A stretch of DNA of 64,000 bases from Neckera pumila. Lineage: Eukaryota > Streptophyta > Bryopsida > Hypnales > Neckeraceae. This document shows, in pieces, positions 22,594 through 33,828 of this stretch. The notes beneath the pieces are model-generated. The model was not told the DNA's origin. It searched no databases and saw nothing but the letters and a program-made list of their open reading frames with translations. A program made the translations under genes and the position numbers. Position 1 is the first letter of the stretch. Each line of letters begins with the position of its first letter. The stretch lies in contig OZ018416.1 of assembly GCA_963969595.1 (NCBI GenBank), positions 6,898,065-6,962,064 of the forward strand, given 5' to 3'.

Positions 22594-23570
22594 AGGTGAC
22601 TTGTGCTTCCTCGAGGATCTGCTTGTTTGAATCCATGCAATATATTTTGTGCATTCTTTGAGAAGTATCATTTTGTCTACGCAGGTCGTACATTCTTAGG
22701 TACAGAAAAAAAATAAAGTAAACGTCTCCTTAAAGTAGCAATTATGCTCGGAGGTTGGAAGAAGCAAGCAGAAGCTGGGAGCAGTTTGGCTTTTGACAAA
22801 TAATCAAGTTGCTTTATTGCGGGAATTCAATAAATTAGTTTTTACCATTTGGTTTTTGGGAATGCAGAGTTGGAACTTCTTTTTTCCAACAAACAATTTT
22901 ATGTGTATTCCTTTGGAAATTTTGCAATCTAAAAGTTTGACATTCAATACATAAATGCCTTGTGTACCCTTTTGCAAAAGTTAAACAACGAATGAAATAA
23001 TGCCACGTATACTCCTTTTGAAAATGGACATCTCACAATCAACTCAAAAGAGGCACATAATATGTAGTAAGAGAGGTTGTACTTTGAAGCATTTGTTTGT
23101 GAATAGTAGTTGGACGCCCCATAGTGAGTGGCCCGCCACGTTAGCAAGAATTTAGTACAAAACCTCTCCAAATGCATAAACCTCTCTTAGTGCATAGTCC
23201 CCACACTATGCACTAAGAGAGGTTCTATTGTACATCCAAAATCACACCTTGCCTAAAACAAATGGCCATCACTATTTGGTGTGCACATCTCTAAAATCAA
23301 TGTGTACCTTTATATGTGGAAGAAACAATCGGAGAACATTGACCAAAACCAATTTTGATCCTTTGTAACTTGGGCATACAATGTCCAAATGTTGTATTCT
23401 CTTGTGTATTGGAACCTCTTTTCACTTGACAACAAGAAAATATGAAAATTAGACTAGTCTAATAATAGGAACTAGGCATAGTAGCAAAAAGGGGTGGTCT
23501 GGGAGGTACCCACGCTACATCCTCTCTTTATTCCAGGAGTGAGCATGAGGTAGTTGAAAATAAATGGACT
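22594..23570. other. unassigned DNA with a perfect hairpin
   Basis: No gene. The one notable structure is the 46-base hairpin at 23179-23224, listed separately. A copy of its arm core (agagaggttgtac) lies near 23070. Confidence 0.35.
23179..23224. repeat. perfect 20-bp stem hairpin, 6-base loop
   Basis: aacctctcttagtgcatagt at 23179-23198 is exactly complementary to 23205-23224, with loop ccccac. The flanking words tagtacaaaacctct and aggttctattgtaca extend the symmetry imperfectly. It may be two MITE ends joined head to head. Confidence 0.9.
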
Positions 23571-23599
23571 GTTTTGAAAACTTTAGTTACTTTATAAAA

Positions 23600-23900
23600 T
23601 AGTGTGCTCTAAAAGCGAACAAGCTCTAAAAGCGAGCAAGCTCTAAAAGCGATGATGACACAAAGGTACATTTTGCTTTCTTCAATGTGCTAGCAGTGTA
23701 CATTTCAAGAGGTGGTCGATTTTAGTACGTTTCAACTTCAAAAGTTTGTAACTAACTCCACAAAGGTCCAAAAAATATGAAACAACTTGGGTTAGATGCC
23801 AATTCCATTTTTCTTCCTACAAAAAATGTACTGATAAACCCCCTAGAAGAGGCAATCAGCTCTTAAATGGTTGGTTTAAGAGCAGACTACCTTATAGGCA
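23600..23900 (+). repeat. R2 dispersed repeat, copy with empty TTAA site
   Basis: Matches 4633-4892 plus 5757-5790 as one continuous sequence. At 23863-23866 it carries a single TTAA exactly where the other copy holds an 864-bp element. It is non-coding. Confidence 0.88.
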
Positions 23901-24167
23901 CTGTTTCACTCTTGATACTGACTCTCATGTGGTTAGTTCCATGCAAATGTGAGAGTACAAGATTTGGCACTTGGGAGAAGCTGTTAAACAGTAAGCACAA
24001 TAATGCAATAATGTATCTAAGAATAGATACTACTACAAAACACCAAAATATTACGAAACTAATGATATTGCATTCAAACATCATTAAATTTTGTATATAA
24101 TTTTTAATATTTTGTAATAAAATAGTACAAAACAATAGTACATTTGAAATTATTAGTAATAAATTTA
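23901..24167. other. unassigned DNA
   Basis: AT-rich, with no repeat or coding signal that I can support. Confidence 0.3.
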
Positions 24168-25913
24168 TTAACCCATAAAGAACCAAGATGCGTTTTGGGG
24201 CAATATAGCGATTTTGGGCAGCTCATTACAAATGAAAATTTTATTTATTTCTTTGAAAATTTCACACAACATGGAGGCAAGGTTTTTCTTTTAACCCCTA
24301 AATCCCCAAGGCATTTTCTGGCTTTGAAACCACTGAAACTGTCATTTTTGCTGTGATCACTCCCTAAGCCAAAAAACTTTTTGTTTAGCATCTAACCGTA
24401 GGATCTAGTACTTCACTTGTCTTAGATCATGCGGTAAAAATTTCATGAAGTTTGACCACACGGATTGGAAGATATTAGCATTTGAAGTTGGAAAGAGAAG
24501 TTCTTTTGAACTGTGGCCTGCAATTTCAGATGACTTTGACGGCTATCTGTGGATTTTTTTTGCACTACACACCATAAAGTTAAGTTTTTTTATGTTGAAC
24601 ATTTCAGTTGAGAGTCGGGGAAAAAAATTTCAGAGTGTCAAAACTTGAATTTCACGTATAAAAAAATTGTTAAGCAGAAGTAGGACCAAAATTGAATGAA
24701 ACTTTAAATTGTTAATAGCTCTTAGGTGGAATTAAAACACCATAATCCCAATGGTGGGATTGTTCTTGCAAACAAAATTAACCTTTTTCAAAAAAACAAA
24801 TTGGAAAAAATTAAAAATTGCATTCAGAAATGAATTCAATAAGTTTATTTTGGAAGATGCTTAGATTGCCCAAAAAGCAAGATTGTCCATAACTTTCTTG
24901 TTCTAAATCCAAATAGAATGAACCAAAGCTTCAAATGTAGACAAAAAAATGATCTTTGAGGGAAATTTTTTTTTTTTAAATTCAATTTTTTAAAGGGTTT
25001 TTTCCTGCCCGGCGAATTGCTTTTTGACTTTGGGTGGCATAACTTTTGCTCCCATGCACCAATTGAAAAAAAAATTATATTTTTAGAAAGCTAATGTGAT
25101 TCTCTATCTTCAAAAAAAAATTCAAAAAATCAGATCAAAATTTCAGGTCAAAATTTCAGGTCATACAAGCCTACCTGAAATCTCAAGTGTCCCCCCGAGG
25201 GGACTTGGGAGATTTAGGGGTTAAAGTCCACATTTTTCATAACTTTTGACTAATGGTTAAAATGTTACTTTATGATATGTAGTTTTCTTCTTCAGCTGGA
25301 CAATTCAAGCATATAAGAAAAAATCACTTTTTTCAAAGACAAAAATTTGAAATTTCTTTTCTAGATTTATATATATGTGGAAAGCTTTGAATCATTCCAT
25401 TTTGATCAATGAGATGAAAGTTATGAGGAGTTTTAGTTTGCGGGTAGTTATGGATTATCTACTCTAAAATAAATTGGAGTCGTTTATTTAACTCAATTTT
25501 AGCAAGTTTGAAAAAAACAAATCATAGGTTGTAGATTGTTTATTACAACCTTAAACCATTGGGATTGACATTTTTCAATTCTATAACAAAATTCTTAACA
25601 ATTTAGTATTTTGAATCATTCTCTACTTCTTTCAGCCATTTTTTCATACAAATGTGATCTTGTGAAGTGTAAGTGCCCTAATTTTTGCAGGGCCAGAAAA
25701 AGGATTTCAATAAATCCGAAAGCTCCTATCTTGCAATCCACAGGGTGGAATTTCTGAAAATTTCCCCACATGTTCTCAAGTCAACGTACTACAAGATCCT
25801 ATAGTTCCATATGTCCATAAATGTTGTTGTTTTTCCAAAATTTGGTACTAGTACTAGAAATGACAATTTGGAGTGTTTTTGTTGAAAACATAGTCATGGA
25901 ACTTTAAGGTTAA
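24168..25913 (+). mobile_element. TTAA-flanked class A element split by a nested class B element
   Basis: The outer element runs TTAA-CCCATAAAGAACC to a degraded right end (gaactttaaggttaa). Its left part (gcgattttgggcagctcatt, then tttcacacaac) and right part (from 25225: cataacttttgactaatgg) are consecutive in the intact copy at 4893-5756. The break lies at a TTAA, where the element 24291-25224 has inserted. Confidence 0.82.
24291..25224 (+). mobile_element. nested TTAA-flanked MITE, class B (934 bp)
   Basis: Starts TTAA-CCCCTAAATCCCCAAGG and ends GGGAGATTTAGGGG-TTAA. Class B markers are accgtaggatct near the left end, cataacttttgctcccatgc, and a gtcccc/ggggac palindrome about 15 bases from the right end. 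It lies inside the class A element 24168-25913, so it is the younger of the two. Confidence 0.88.
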
Positions 25914-27994
25914 GGATTAAATCCTACACGTGAACCAGTAGGTATTTTTCTTTTATGTATCTATGACCTAAAACAGGAGTTTTGTCTTGAATAATTGACA
26001 AGTGACCAGGTGAATTTGGTGCCACATGAATTTGGTGAAGGAGCATGAACATAAGCTTGCTTGCTGCATGGTCTGGACATAACTTACCGTAGCACTGCCA
26101 TGAACGTGAATGCCATGGTACAGCATCGCACTGACTAAGCTTAGGTATTGGAAACTAGCAGTCCACAGTCACTGTTTCCCAAAAGCTCAAGCTCAAATCC
26201 CAAGTTAAAGAAACGCTCATTCAATTGCCCACTGCAATCCATTTAACTTTGACTTGAAGAATGTTTCAATTTTCAAGAATACTACTCTGGCCATTCAATT
26301 GTTGAAGGCAATCTTCAATCTGTCTTTTTCTCTCAAGGCATAACGTATACGGCAATGCCCATTGCCCAACGATAAGGGCCTTTGCCCAACGTAAATTGCT
26401 GCAAGAAATCAACAAATTGGATGAAGAGTTGGGATGAGAATTTGATGTTGGATGTAAAATCCATAATGCCCGATTACGGGGACAACACCGCATAATTGGG
26501 TATTACGGCACAAAATCCACCCAGGAAATATACTGGACATTTTAAGATTGCAAGTGGCTTATAGTGTTCATTATCTTGTATTCTCTCTGCCAGTCACCAC
26601 TTACAAAGACCTTCAACATGACAAATGAGCACCTATAATCATCCACTTGTTGTAAGTGGTCCAAAACTAATGGGGAAATGAGAAAGATGTGCATTTATAG
26701 CAAATAGAGAAGAGTTGGAAGAGCTTCATAACTTGGGCCCCCAAATGGAGAGATTTTCACTTCTGTAGCAATGTTAGGAAAGAACCACCAATTAGTTCAT
26801 TGTTAGCCAATGCCTTTGGGAAAAAAAACAGTTGAAAATAGAGGATTCAAAATTGGACAAAAATTGGTAGGATTAGCAACCAACCAACTAGTGTGTAAAT
26901 ATAAAAGGTAGATATGTAGCCGCCACTTTCATGAAATTGTGAGATAGTAGCTGCTTGCCATTGAGCAAGTATCACTTTAGAATTGGTTGTGGGCTCGTGG
27001 CACCTAGCCCCTGCTCCTTTGTCCATGTCCGCATGAGCCCGTCATTGGGTACTTGCTCACTTGCTTACTACTATTATGCTTGTGCTTGCCTATATTCATG
27101 CTCCTCCTTTTGCTCATTGCGCATTGCCACTTCCTTGTTGCCGCACTGCCAGTTCCTTCGCATCTTTGCTAAGTCTCCCCCCCCCTCCTTGTCATCTCCT
27201 TGCCGTCACGTTGCTACTATCCTACCGTCTAGCACTCCATATCATTGTCATCTATCTCGTGTTTTTGCATTGCTACCCCCCACTTGCTCCTGCTAACTTA
27301 TTCAACATTGTTGTTACTCTTTTGCCTCTCATTTTGTTAACATATGCCTCTTATTTAACCCACATAGAAGACATAGAAGAAGGAACTCTTCCTTCTCATT
27401 TTTTGTTTGGTGTTTGTGTGTATATTTTAAATGGAAAAACATCAGAGATCTATCAATTATTCAATTTGATTCCATGTTGAGTACTTTGTCTAGTTTGTTT
27501 AAAGACTCCTCCAAAAAAAGACGTCCTTTCAAGTCTTTTAGAATGAACTAACTGGTGCTCACAAATCTTTAAAAAGGTACTATAGAATTCATTGGCTCTC
27601 TTGGTGGCAAGCTATAATTACATTATGTGACTCTTTGGAGTTAGTACTAGTATTTTGTGTGATACCCCTCCCTCTTGGGATGATGGATCTATTCCCTTGT
27701 TGTTTAGTAAATTGAGCAACTTCAAATTCATGTAGGTTTTGTACTTCCTGAGTGAAATTTTGCACATGTTGTCTTAAATCTTCTAAAATAAACTTGCTGA
27801 TATTTCATCTATAGGGTCTATTATGAAGGCATAAATTTCTTCAATTAGGATATATTTTCTTGTCAATTCTTGTGATTTGAAGCAAGACACATCCAACCCT
27901 AGTATAGTTTTTCAAATGATACTTGAATTTAAACCTCCATTTGGTTACCTTCATTGCTTACATAGAAAATTTGGGGGTTCAAATTTCACAACAT
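25914..27994. other. unassigned DNA with a C/T-rich patch
   Basis: 26950-27350 is unusually C/T-rich and gives two long overlapping open frames (26955-27296, 27061-27480). Their Leu/Ser/Pro-rich low-complexity translations look like composition artefacts. 26465-26510 resembles the hairpin sequence at 2565. No gene is supported. Confidence 0.35.
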
Positions 27995-28580
27995 TTAACC
28001 CCTAAAGTCCCAAGGCCATTTTTCAGTCAAAAATCACTCAAAACTACTACTTTTGTTGCGTTCATCTAAAAGATGAGAAAAAATATTTTTTTTTAGAAAA
28101 TAACCGTAGGATCTTATACTACACTTTTTACAGATCATGTAGTAAAAATTTTGTGATGTTTGACCGTACGGATTGAAAGATATCAGCATTCAAAGTGAAA
28201 GAAAAAGTTTTTTTCAAGAAGATGCTCTCATTGCCCGAAAAACAAGATTGTCCATAACTTTCTCATAAAAAGTCCAAATGAAATGAATCAAAGCTTCCCA
28301 AATAGGCAAAAATATAATCTATAAGGAAAAAAAATTAAAAAAATTAAATTAAATTTTTTGCAAAATTTTTTTGCTGCCCCTTCTCCCCTGTTTTGAGCTT
28401 ATTTGGGCATAACTTTTGCTCCCAGGCACCGATTGAAATAAAAATTACATTCCCCAAAAGCTACTAAGTTTTTCTATCTTATGAGAAAGTTTCAGAAAGT
28501 TTCATTAAAAATTGAGCTCATAGGAACCTGCCCAAAATCCATTTTGTCCCCCGTAGGGACAATGGGACTTTAGGGGTTAA
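27995..28580 (+). mobile_element. TTAA-flanked MITE, class B deletion form (586 bp)
   Basis: Runs TTAA-CCCCTAAAGTCCCAAGG to GGGACTTTAGGGG-TTAA with intact ends. Compared with 29137-30065 (reverse orientation) it lacks about 340 internal bases. It has the same length as 32842-33427, to which it is very similar in reverse complement. It is non-coding. Confidence 0.92.
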
Positions 28581-29136
28581 ATGACGAGATCCATTAGAGG
28601 ACTGATTTAGAGGTTGCCTTGTCATTTCAAAAGTCATATGTTGAGGTTGTGTGTGAGGCTTTGTATGCTAGATTTGACAACAACAATGTGATTGATGCAT
28701 TTAAAATTCTCAATCCTATTTACATGCCTCAAAGTCAAATTGGGTTGAGTTCTTGGGGTGTTGGGTGATTGCAAGAAACACCTATCCTATTTTCCGTCAC
28801 ACATTCATTGTGGAAGTTGTTTTGTGCCATAAGTATTGCAAAAATGATTGAATTAACATGATATTCAAAAATAAGCTTTGTATAGCAATAGAAAATGTAC
28901 TTGAAATACTTCAGTTTTTTCAAAACTAATTTAATAAGTGAGATTGATTTTTGAATATATGTCACATATACGGTTTTGATGGTTTTCAATACTACTGAAT
29001 ACCTTTTTTTAAAAGTTACATTGTCAAATTTGGTAGGCTGGCTCTTCTAATAGAGATACACCTTTTTCAGGAGAGGGATTTCCAAAAACATATTCCTAGG
29101 GTGTTTTACATTGGCCTAAAATGTGTTATATTCACA
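28581..29136. other. unassigned DNA between two class B elements
   Basis: No coding or repeat signal that I can support; the minus-strand frame here is AT-rich noise. Confidence 0.3.
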
Positions 29137-30065
29137 TTAACCCCTAAAAGCCTGTTGTCCCTTCAGGGGACAAATGCATTTTCGGGCAGGTACCTACAGG
29201 CTGAAATTTTCTCCTGATTTTTTGAAACTTTTTTGGGAGGTAGAAAAATTGATTAGCTTCATGGGAATATAATTTTTTTCACAATTGGTGCCTGGGAACA
29301 AAAGTTATGACCAAATAAGCTCAAAACAGGGGACGGCGGGCAGCAAAAAAAATTTGCATCTTTTTTTTTTTTTTTTAAGTATTTTTTTTCTCATAGATTA
29401 TATTTTGGTCTATCTGGAAAGCTTTGATTCATTTCATTTGGATTTGTTATGAGAGAGTTATGGACATTCTTATTTTTTGGGCAGTTAGAGCATCTTTTTG
29501 AAAAAAATAACTTGTAGGATTCATTTCTGAATGCAATTTTTCAAATTTTTCAAAATTTTTTTTTTGCATGGTCAAGTTTAATTGCTAGAACAATCTGACC
29601 ATTGGGATTAGTGCATTTTAATTCCATCTAAAATATATGAATATTTTAGATTTTCCTTCTATCTCGTACCTACTTCTACTTAACAATTTTTTCAATAATG
29701 AAAATTAAGTTTTTTTGAAATTCTTTTTTTGGATAGATTGTCAACTCAATTCTCCACTATAAACGTTTAAAGCTCAAAACTCTGTAGTATAAAAGTTTTC
29801 AGTTAAAAATGTTCAAAGTCAAAAAATCCGGTCCCACAATGTGCTGAAAAATTTGTTTTTGTCACTTTAAACGTAGATATCTTGCAATCTGTGCGGTCAA
29901 AAATTCTGAAATTTTTTCCACACATTCTCATACTAGTTAGGTGTAAGATCCTACGGTTATATGTGCAAAAAAAACATTTTTAATTGTTTTTCACTCTTTG
30001 CTTAAAAAAATGGCAGTTTTGGGTGTTTTTTGGCAGAAAAAAGGCCTTGGGCCTTTAGGGGTTAA
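29137..30065 (-). mobile_element. TTAA-flanked MITE, class B full form (929 bp)
   Basis: Runs TTAA-CCCCTAAAAGCCTG to GGCCTTTAGGGG-TTAA. It shares ends and internal words (gattcatttcatttggat, ttgcaatctgtgcggtc, gatcctacggtt) with 27995, 32842 and 24291 in matching orientation. A perfect palindrome, TTGTCCCTTCAGGGGACAA, lies at about 29155-29173. It is non-coding. Confidence 0.9.
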
Positions 30066-31659
30066 ATTTATATTGAATTAAAATGGTTTTTTAAATTCTA
30101 GCTTTGATCTTTGCTTTTATTTGGCAACAATGGCCACTTTTAAAATAAAAATTTCAATTGTATTTTCTAATTTTGAAAATAAAAATGCCGAAGTTCCATT
30201 TTCTAGCATAAATTGTAGCTTGTGGCTCAAAATAGTACTTTAGGGTACACAAAAAGACTCAATAGTACTATTGTGGGCCTATAGTGCCTCGAATTAGTTA
30301 ATATAAACTATTTTTTATGGTGACTTAAGTGTTGCCATCCATCCATGCCATCCAATGATGAACATCACAAGTTGTCAAAATAGTAGATTTTGAAATCCAA
30401 TTGACCATCTAGATTTCATGGTCCGTGCCTCTAATAGTATTGAATTGTAGTACAAAAAATACTAAAATGTTGAAAGGAAAAACGCAACAAATAGTACAAG
30501 TGTTTCTTGCAACCACCCTGTTGTATGATTAGACATTCTTTTGCAGTAGTATACATAAGGCAAATGGGGAGGAGGAAAATTCTTACCTCTATTGGCGGAT
30601 TCTATACCTTATAAGTGAGAATTATTTGCTTTCAAGTTGCAAGGATCCATTGAGTGGATGGAGAAGACATTTGAAGATTTGAAGGCTTCTATTAGCTAGA
30701 GCCCTTCATTGAAATTGAAGTATACCAACCTACTAATCTTTGCATAGATAGTGAAGTGCCAATGTGTGAGCACCACTATTTATGAACGTGTTTTTTTGGT
30801 ACATAATTCTATACAGATTAAGGACCGAAACTTTGAATTTAAAAAGTATCATGCAAGTTTCTTTCTAATTGAAGGGTTGGAGAAAGATTTTGACTCTATA
30901 CTTGTAGATGTCATTTTGTTGTGGAAGAATGTCACAAAAATTTGGTACTTGTTCACAAATTCAGAGAAGCACCTTGCAAAGGTAGCTGAAGATGTACCTA
31001 ATTAAAGAAGGTGAAAATCTCAAATTCTATACTCTTTTGATGTTTTGCAATCTTCTCTGAACTACTCTCAACTTAGTCTTTAACAAGTTGGGTGGATCCT
31101 TGGCCTTCAATTAGTGAAGAGCCATGCTAGGTTTAAATCCTACCAAGGATGTAATGAATTGTGGAATTAGTTTCAAAACCGGCATGTCTTTGAAAGAAGA
31201 GGATTGTAGCCTTTGCAAACTTGAAGTTGAAGGAAAGTGGACAATGAGAATTTGATACTAGAGGAAACAAACTAAGAGATTTTGATAAGGAGAGGATTCA
31301 AATGGTGCCCTTGGAAAAAAATTTGGCTCTTTCTACAAAGAAGAGGCAAATTACCAAGGCAACTTTAAAAACTTCCTAAATATTGTTCTATAGTTTATGT
31401 GAATAGAGCAAAAATAATGGATAATGGGTTCACCTTTGATGTATACATGTTGAAATAAAATGCAGTAAATATACAAAATGCAAGATTTAGAGAATGACAC
31501 TTATTCAATGACTTCTCTCACTATTGACACTTATACAATGACATCCCACACTGCAATGGTGTATCAAACCCTACTTCTCCATTCATTCTCCTATGCTAAG
31601 TGTAAGTTTGATGTGTAGGCAACAGCGACAATAGGTGCTCAATGCTCACATCTTAAGGT
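30066..31659. other. unassigned DNA with a weak coding relic
   Basis: 30640-31005 reads partly like protein with stops (SIEWMEKTFEDLKASI; later FFLIEGLEKDFDSILVD). It could be the end of a transposon polyprotein or hAT-like transposase, but the match is too weak to name. The rest shows nothing. Confidence 0.25.
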
Positions 31660-31830
31660 AGGGTGCTAAAAAAGCGACCTTGCTTTAAAGCGACCTTGCT
31701 TTAAAGCGACCACTAATACAAAGGTACATTTAGCTTTCTTCAATATACCAATAATGTACATTTCAAGAGGTGGTCGCTTTAGTAACCATTGCATTTCAAC
31801 TTCTAGAACTCACAACTAATTCCACAAAGA
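31660..31830 (+). repeat. R2 repeat fragment
   Basis: Carries two direct copies of ttaaagcgaccttgc-type units (31666-31715), then tagctttcttcaatatacc, atgtacatttcaagaggtgg and aactaattccacaaag, matching R2 copies at 4633 and 23600. It ends before the TTAA-site portion. Confidence 0.75.
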
Positions 31831-32841
31831 TGTTTTTGCATGATTTCGACCTATTTGTTAGAAGACATTGAGTTTTGAAAATATTTTTACCTTAGAAAGT
31901 ACAAAAGTAAGAAAAATCAATCAAATTACAAATTACTGGAGTTTGGGCTAGCATAGATGTGGCAATTCATGAAAACTTCATTTTGCTAAATCAACTGAAA
32001 TACAAAGACATTTTACATTTACAAATTGTTACCCTACACAAGATCACATTCGGCATACCGGTAAGTTGTTTTTGTTTAAAAAAAGTACGACATGCCATCT
32101 TGTGATTGGTATGAGGTGATATGAACCTTTGAGAAAATGACATGGAATTAGGGGTTAAAACGTATATTAGGGGTTAAAACGTATATGCTCATTACATAAT
32201 TCATTGATATCAAAGTTTCTAATACTTTGTCAATCAGATCCAATAATTTTGAGTTAAAACCAATTGCAAAGTATTACATTCAAATAAACAAGGAAAACAT
32301 AACTACACTATTTCATTAAAAAAAATTAACCTAATGGTTCTTGCCATTTGGCTACATTAGAGGTATCTTTTAAATTAACAAAAATGTAGATTTTTAATTA
32401 TTTATTAAAAAATTTAATAATTATCCATTTACAAATTGGTTATTAGATTTATCCTCAAGTTTTCATTGAAATAAAATCAATAACCCCCATTTTGAATGAA
32501 TTTTTAGATAATTCTAGTACTGTCTCACTTTTCTATTGTCTCATCCACTTTAATTGTTTCCATCCATGTAACTACCTCCCATTTACTTAAGACTATTAAA
32601 AGATACAAAGGTAATTATATCTAATTTGCAATCTTTATTGCAAAACTAAATCCTATAATTTTTTGAGTGAATCAAACTCAGATTCTCACGTTCACCAAAT
32701 AATTGAATATGTACGAAGGCCTAGGGTTGATTTTGAATACACCAACAATGATTCTGAATACACCAACAATGATTCTGAATACACCAACAATCACTACTTT
32801 CAAATTTATAATTTATTCATAGGGTGCCTCTAGACACATGC
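31831..32841. other. unassigned DNA with two short repeats
   Basis: 32147-32184 is an exact 19-bp tandem duplication (attaggggttaaaacgtat twice) carrying the TTAGGGG-TTAA end of the TTAA family without a matching left end. 32729-32791 is three copies of a 21-bp unit (gattctgaatacaccaaca-at). Otherwise nothing is seen. Confidence 0.6.
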
Positions 32842-33427
32842 TTAACCCCTAAAGTCCCATTGTCCCTACGGGGGACAAAATGAATTTTGGGCAGGTTCCT
32901 ATGAGCTCAATTTTTAATGAAACTTTCTGAAACTTTCCCATAAGATAGAAAAACTTAGTAGCTTTTGGGGAATGTAATTTTTATTTCAATCGGTGCCCGG
33001 GAGCAAAAGTTATGCCCAAATAAGCTCAAAACAGGGGAGAAGGGGCAGCAAAAAAATTTTGCAAAAAATTTAATTTAATTTTTTTAATTTTTTTTCCTTA
33101 TAGATTATATTTTTGCCTATTTGGGAAGCTTTGATTCATTTCATTTGGACTTTTTATGAGAAAGTTATGGACAATCTTGTTTTTCGGGCAATGAGAGCAT
33201 CTTCTTGAAAAAAACTTTTTCTTTCACTTTGAATGCTGATATCTTTCAATCCGTACGGTCAAACACCACAAAATTTTTACTACATGATCTGTAAAAAGTG
33301 TAGTATAAGATCCTATGGTTATTTTCTAAAAAAAATTAATTTTTCTCATCTTTTAGATGAACGCAACAAAAGTAGCAGTTTTGAGTGATTTTTGACAAAA
33401 AAATGGCCTTGGGACTTTAGGGGTTAA
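32842..33427 (-). mobile_element. TTAA-flanked MITE, class B deletion form (586 bp), inverted
   Basis: Runs TTAA-CCCCTAAAGTCCCATTG to GGGACTTTAGGGG-TTAA. It is a near-exact reverse complement of 27995-28580, including the same internal deletion junction and the same total length. Palindrome TTGTCCCTACGGGGGACAA lies at 32860-32878. It is non-coding and looks young. Confidence 0.92.
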
Positions 33428-33828
33428 ATTGTCTATGAATAACATCGTGACTAGTGTAATAATTAGTGGTCTCAAGATTGGAACTTGGGTAAGTTTTTTG
33501 AATGTTGGTTTAGACATTTGTCACTTACCATTGAAGCTTTGACATCCTAAAAGGTTCAATTGCTAATGTCACCAGGAAAAGGACAGGGAAGAAGAGGCTT
33601 CAATACAAAAAGTTATGTAATCCTAAAGTTATGCTAAAGGCAAGGAGTGTCTCACGAATGACTTTAAATAGTTTATTGTAGAAATGAAGAATGCATTTTT
33701 TCATCCAAAAATCTAATAATTTTTGTCAAACTACACTTATTTGTCCAATTCGTTTGCGTGATATAATTTACCAAAGTCACACTAGTATATAAAATAATCA
33801 AATTAGAGTAGGTTGAAACATTACAATA
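33428..33828. other. unassigned DNA
   Basis: No supportable gene or repeat lies between the two TTAA-family elements. Confidence 0.3.

Noticed and set aside
26955..27480. Two long overlapping open frames
   Set aside because: Leu/Ser/Pro-rich low-complexity translations from a C/T-rich patch; no domain, splice signal or start context.
30751..31005. Possible hAT transposase dimerisation region
   Set aside because: Only a few residues resemble the family, the frame lacks the usual following segment and surrounding DNA has stops; left as unassigned.
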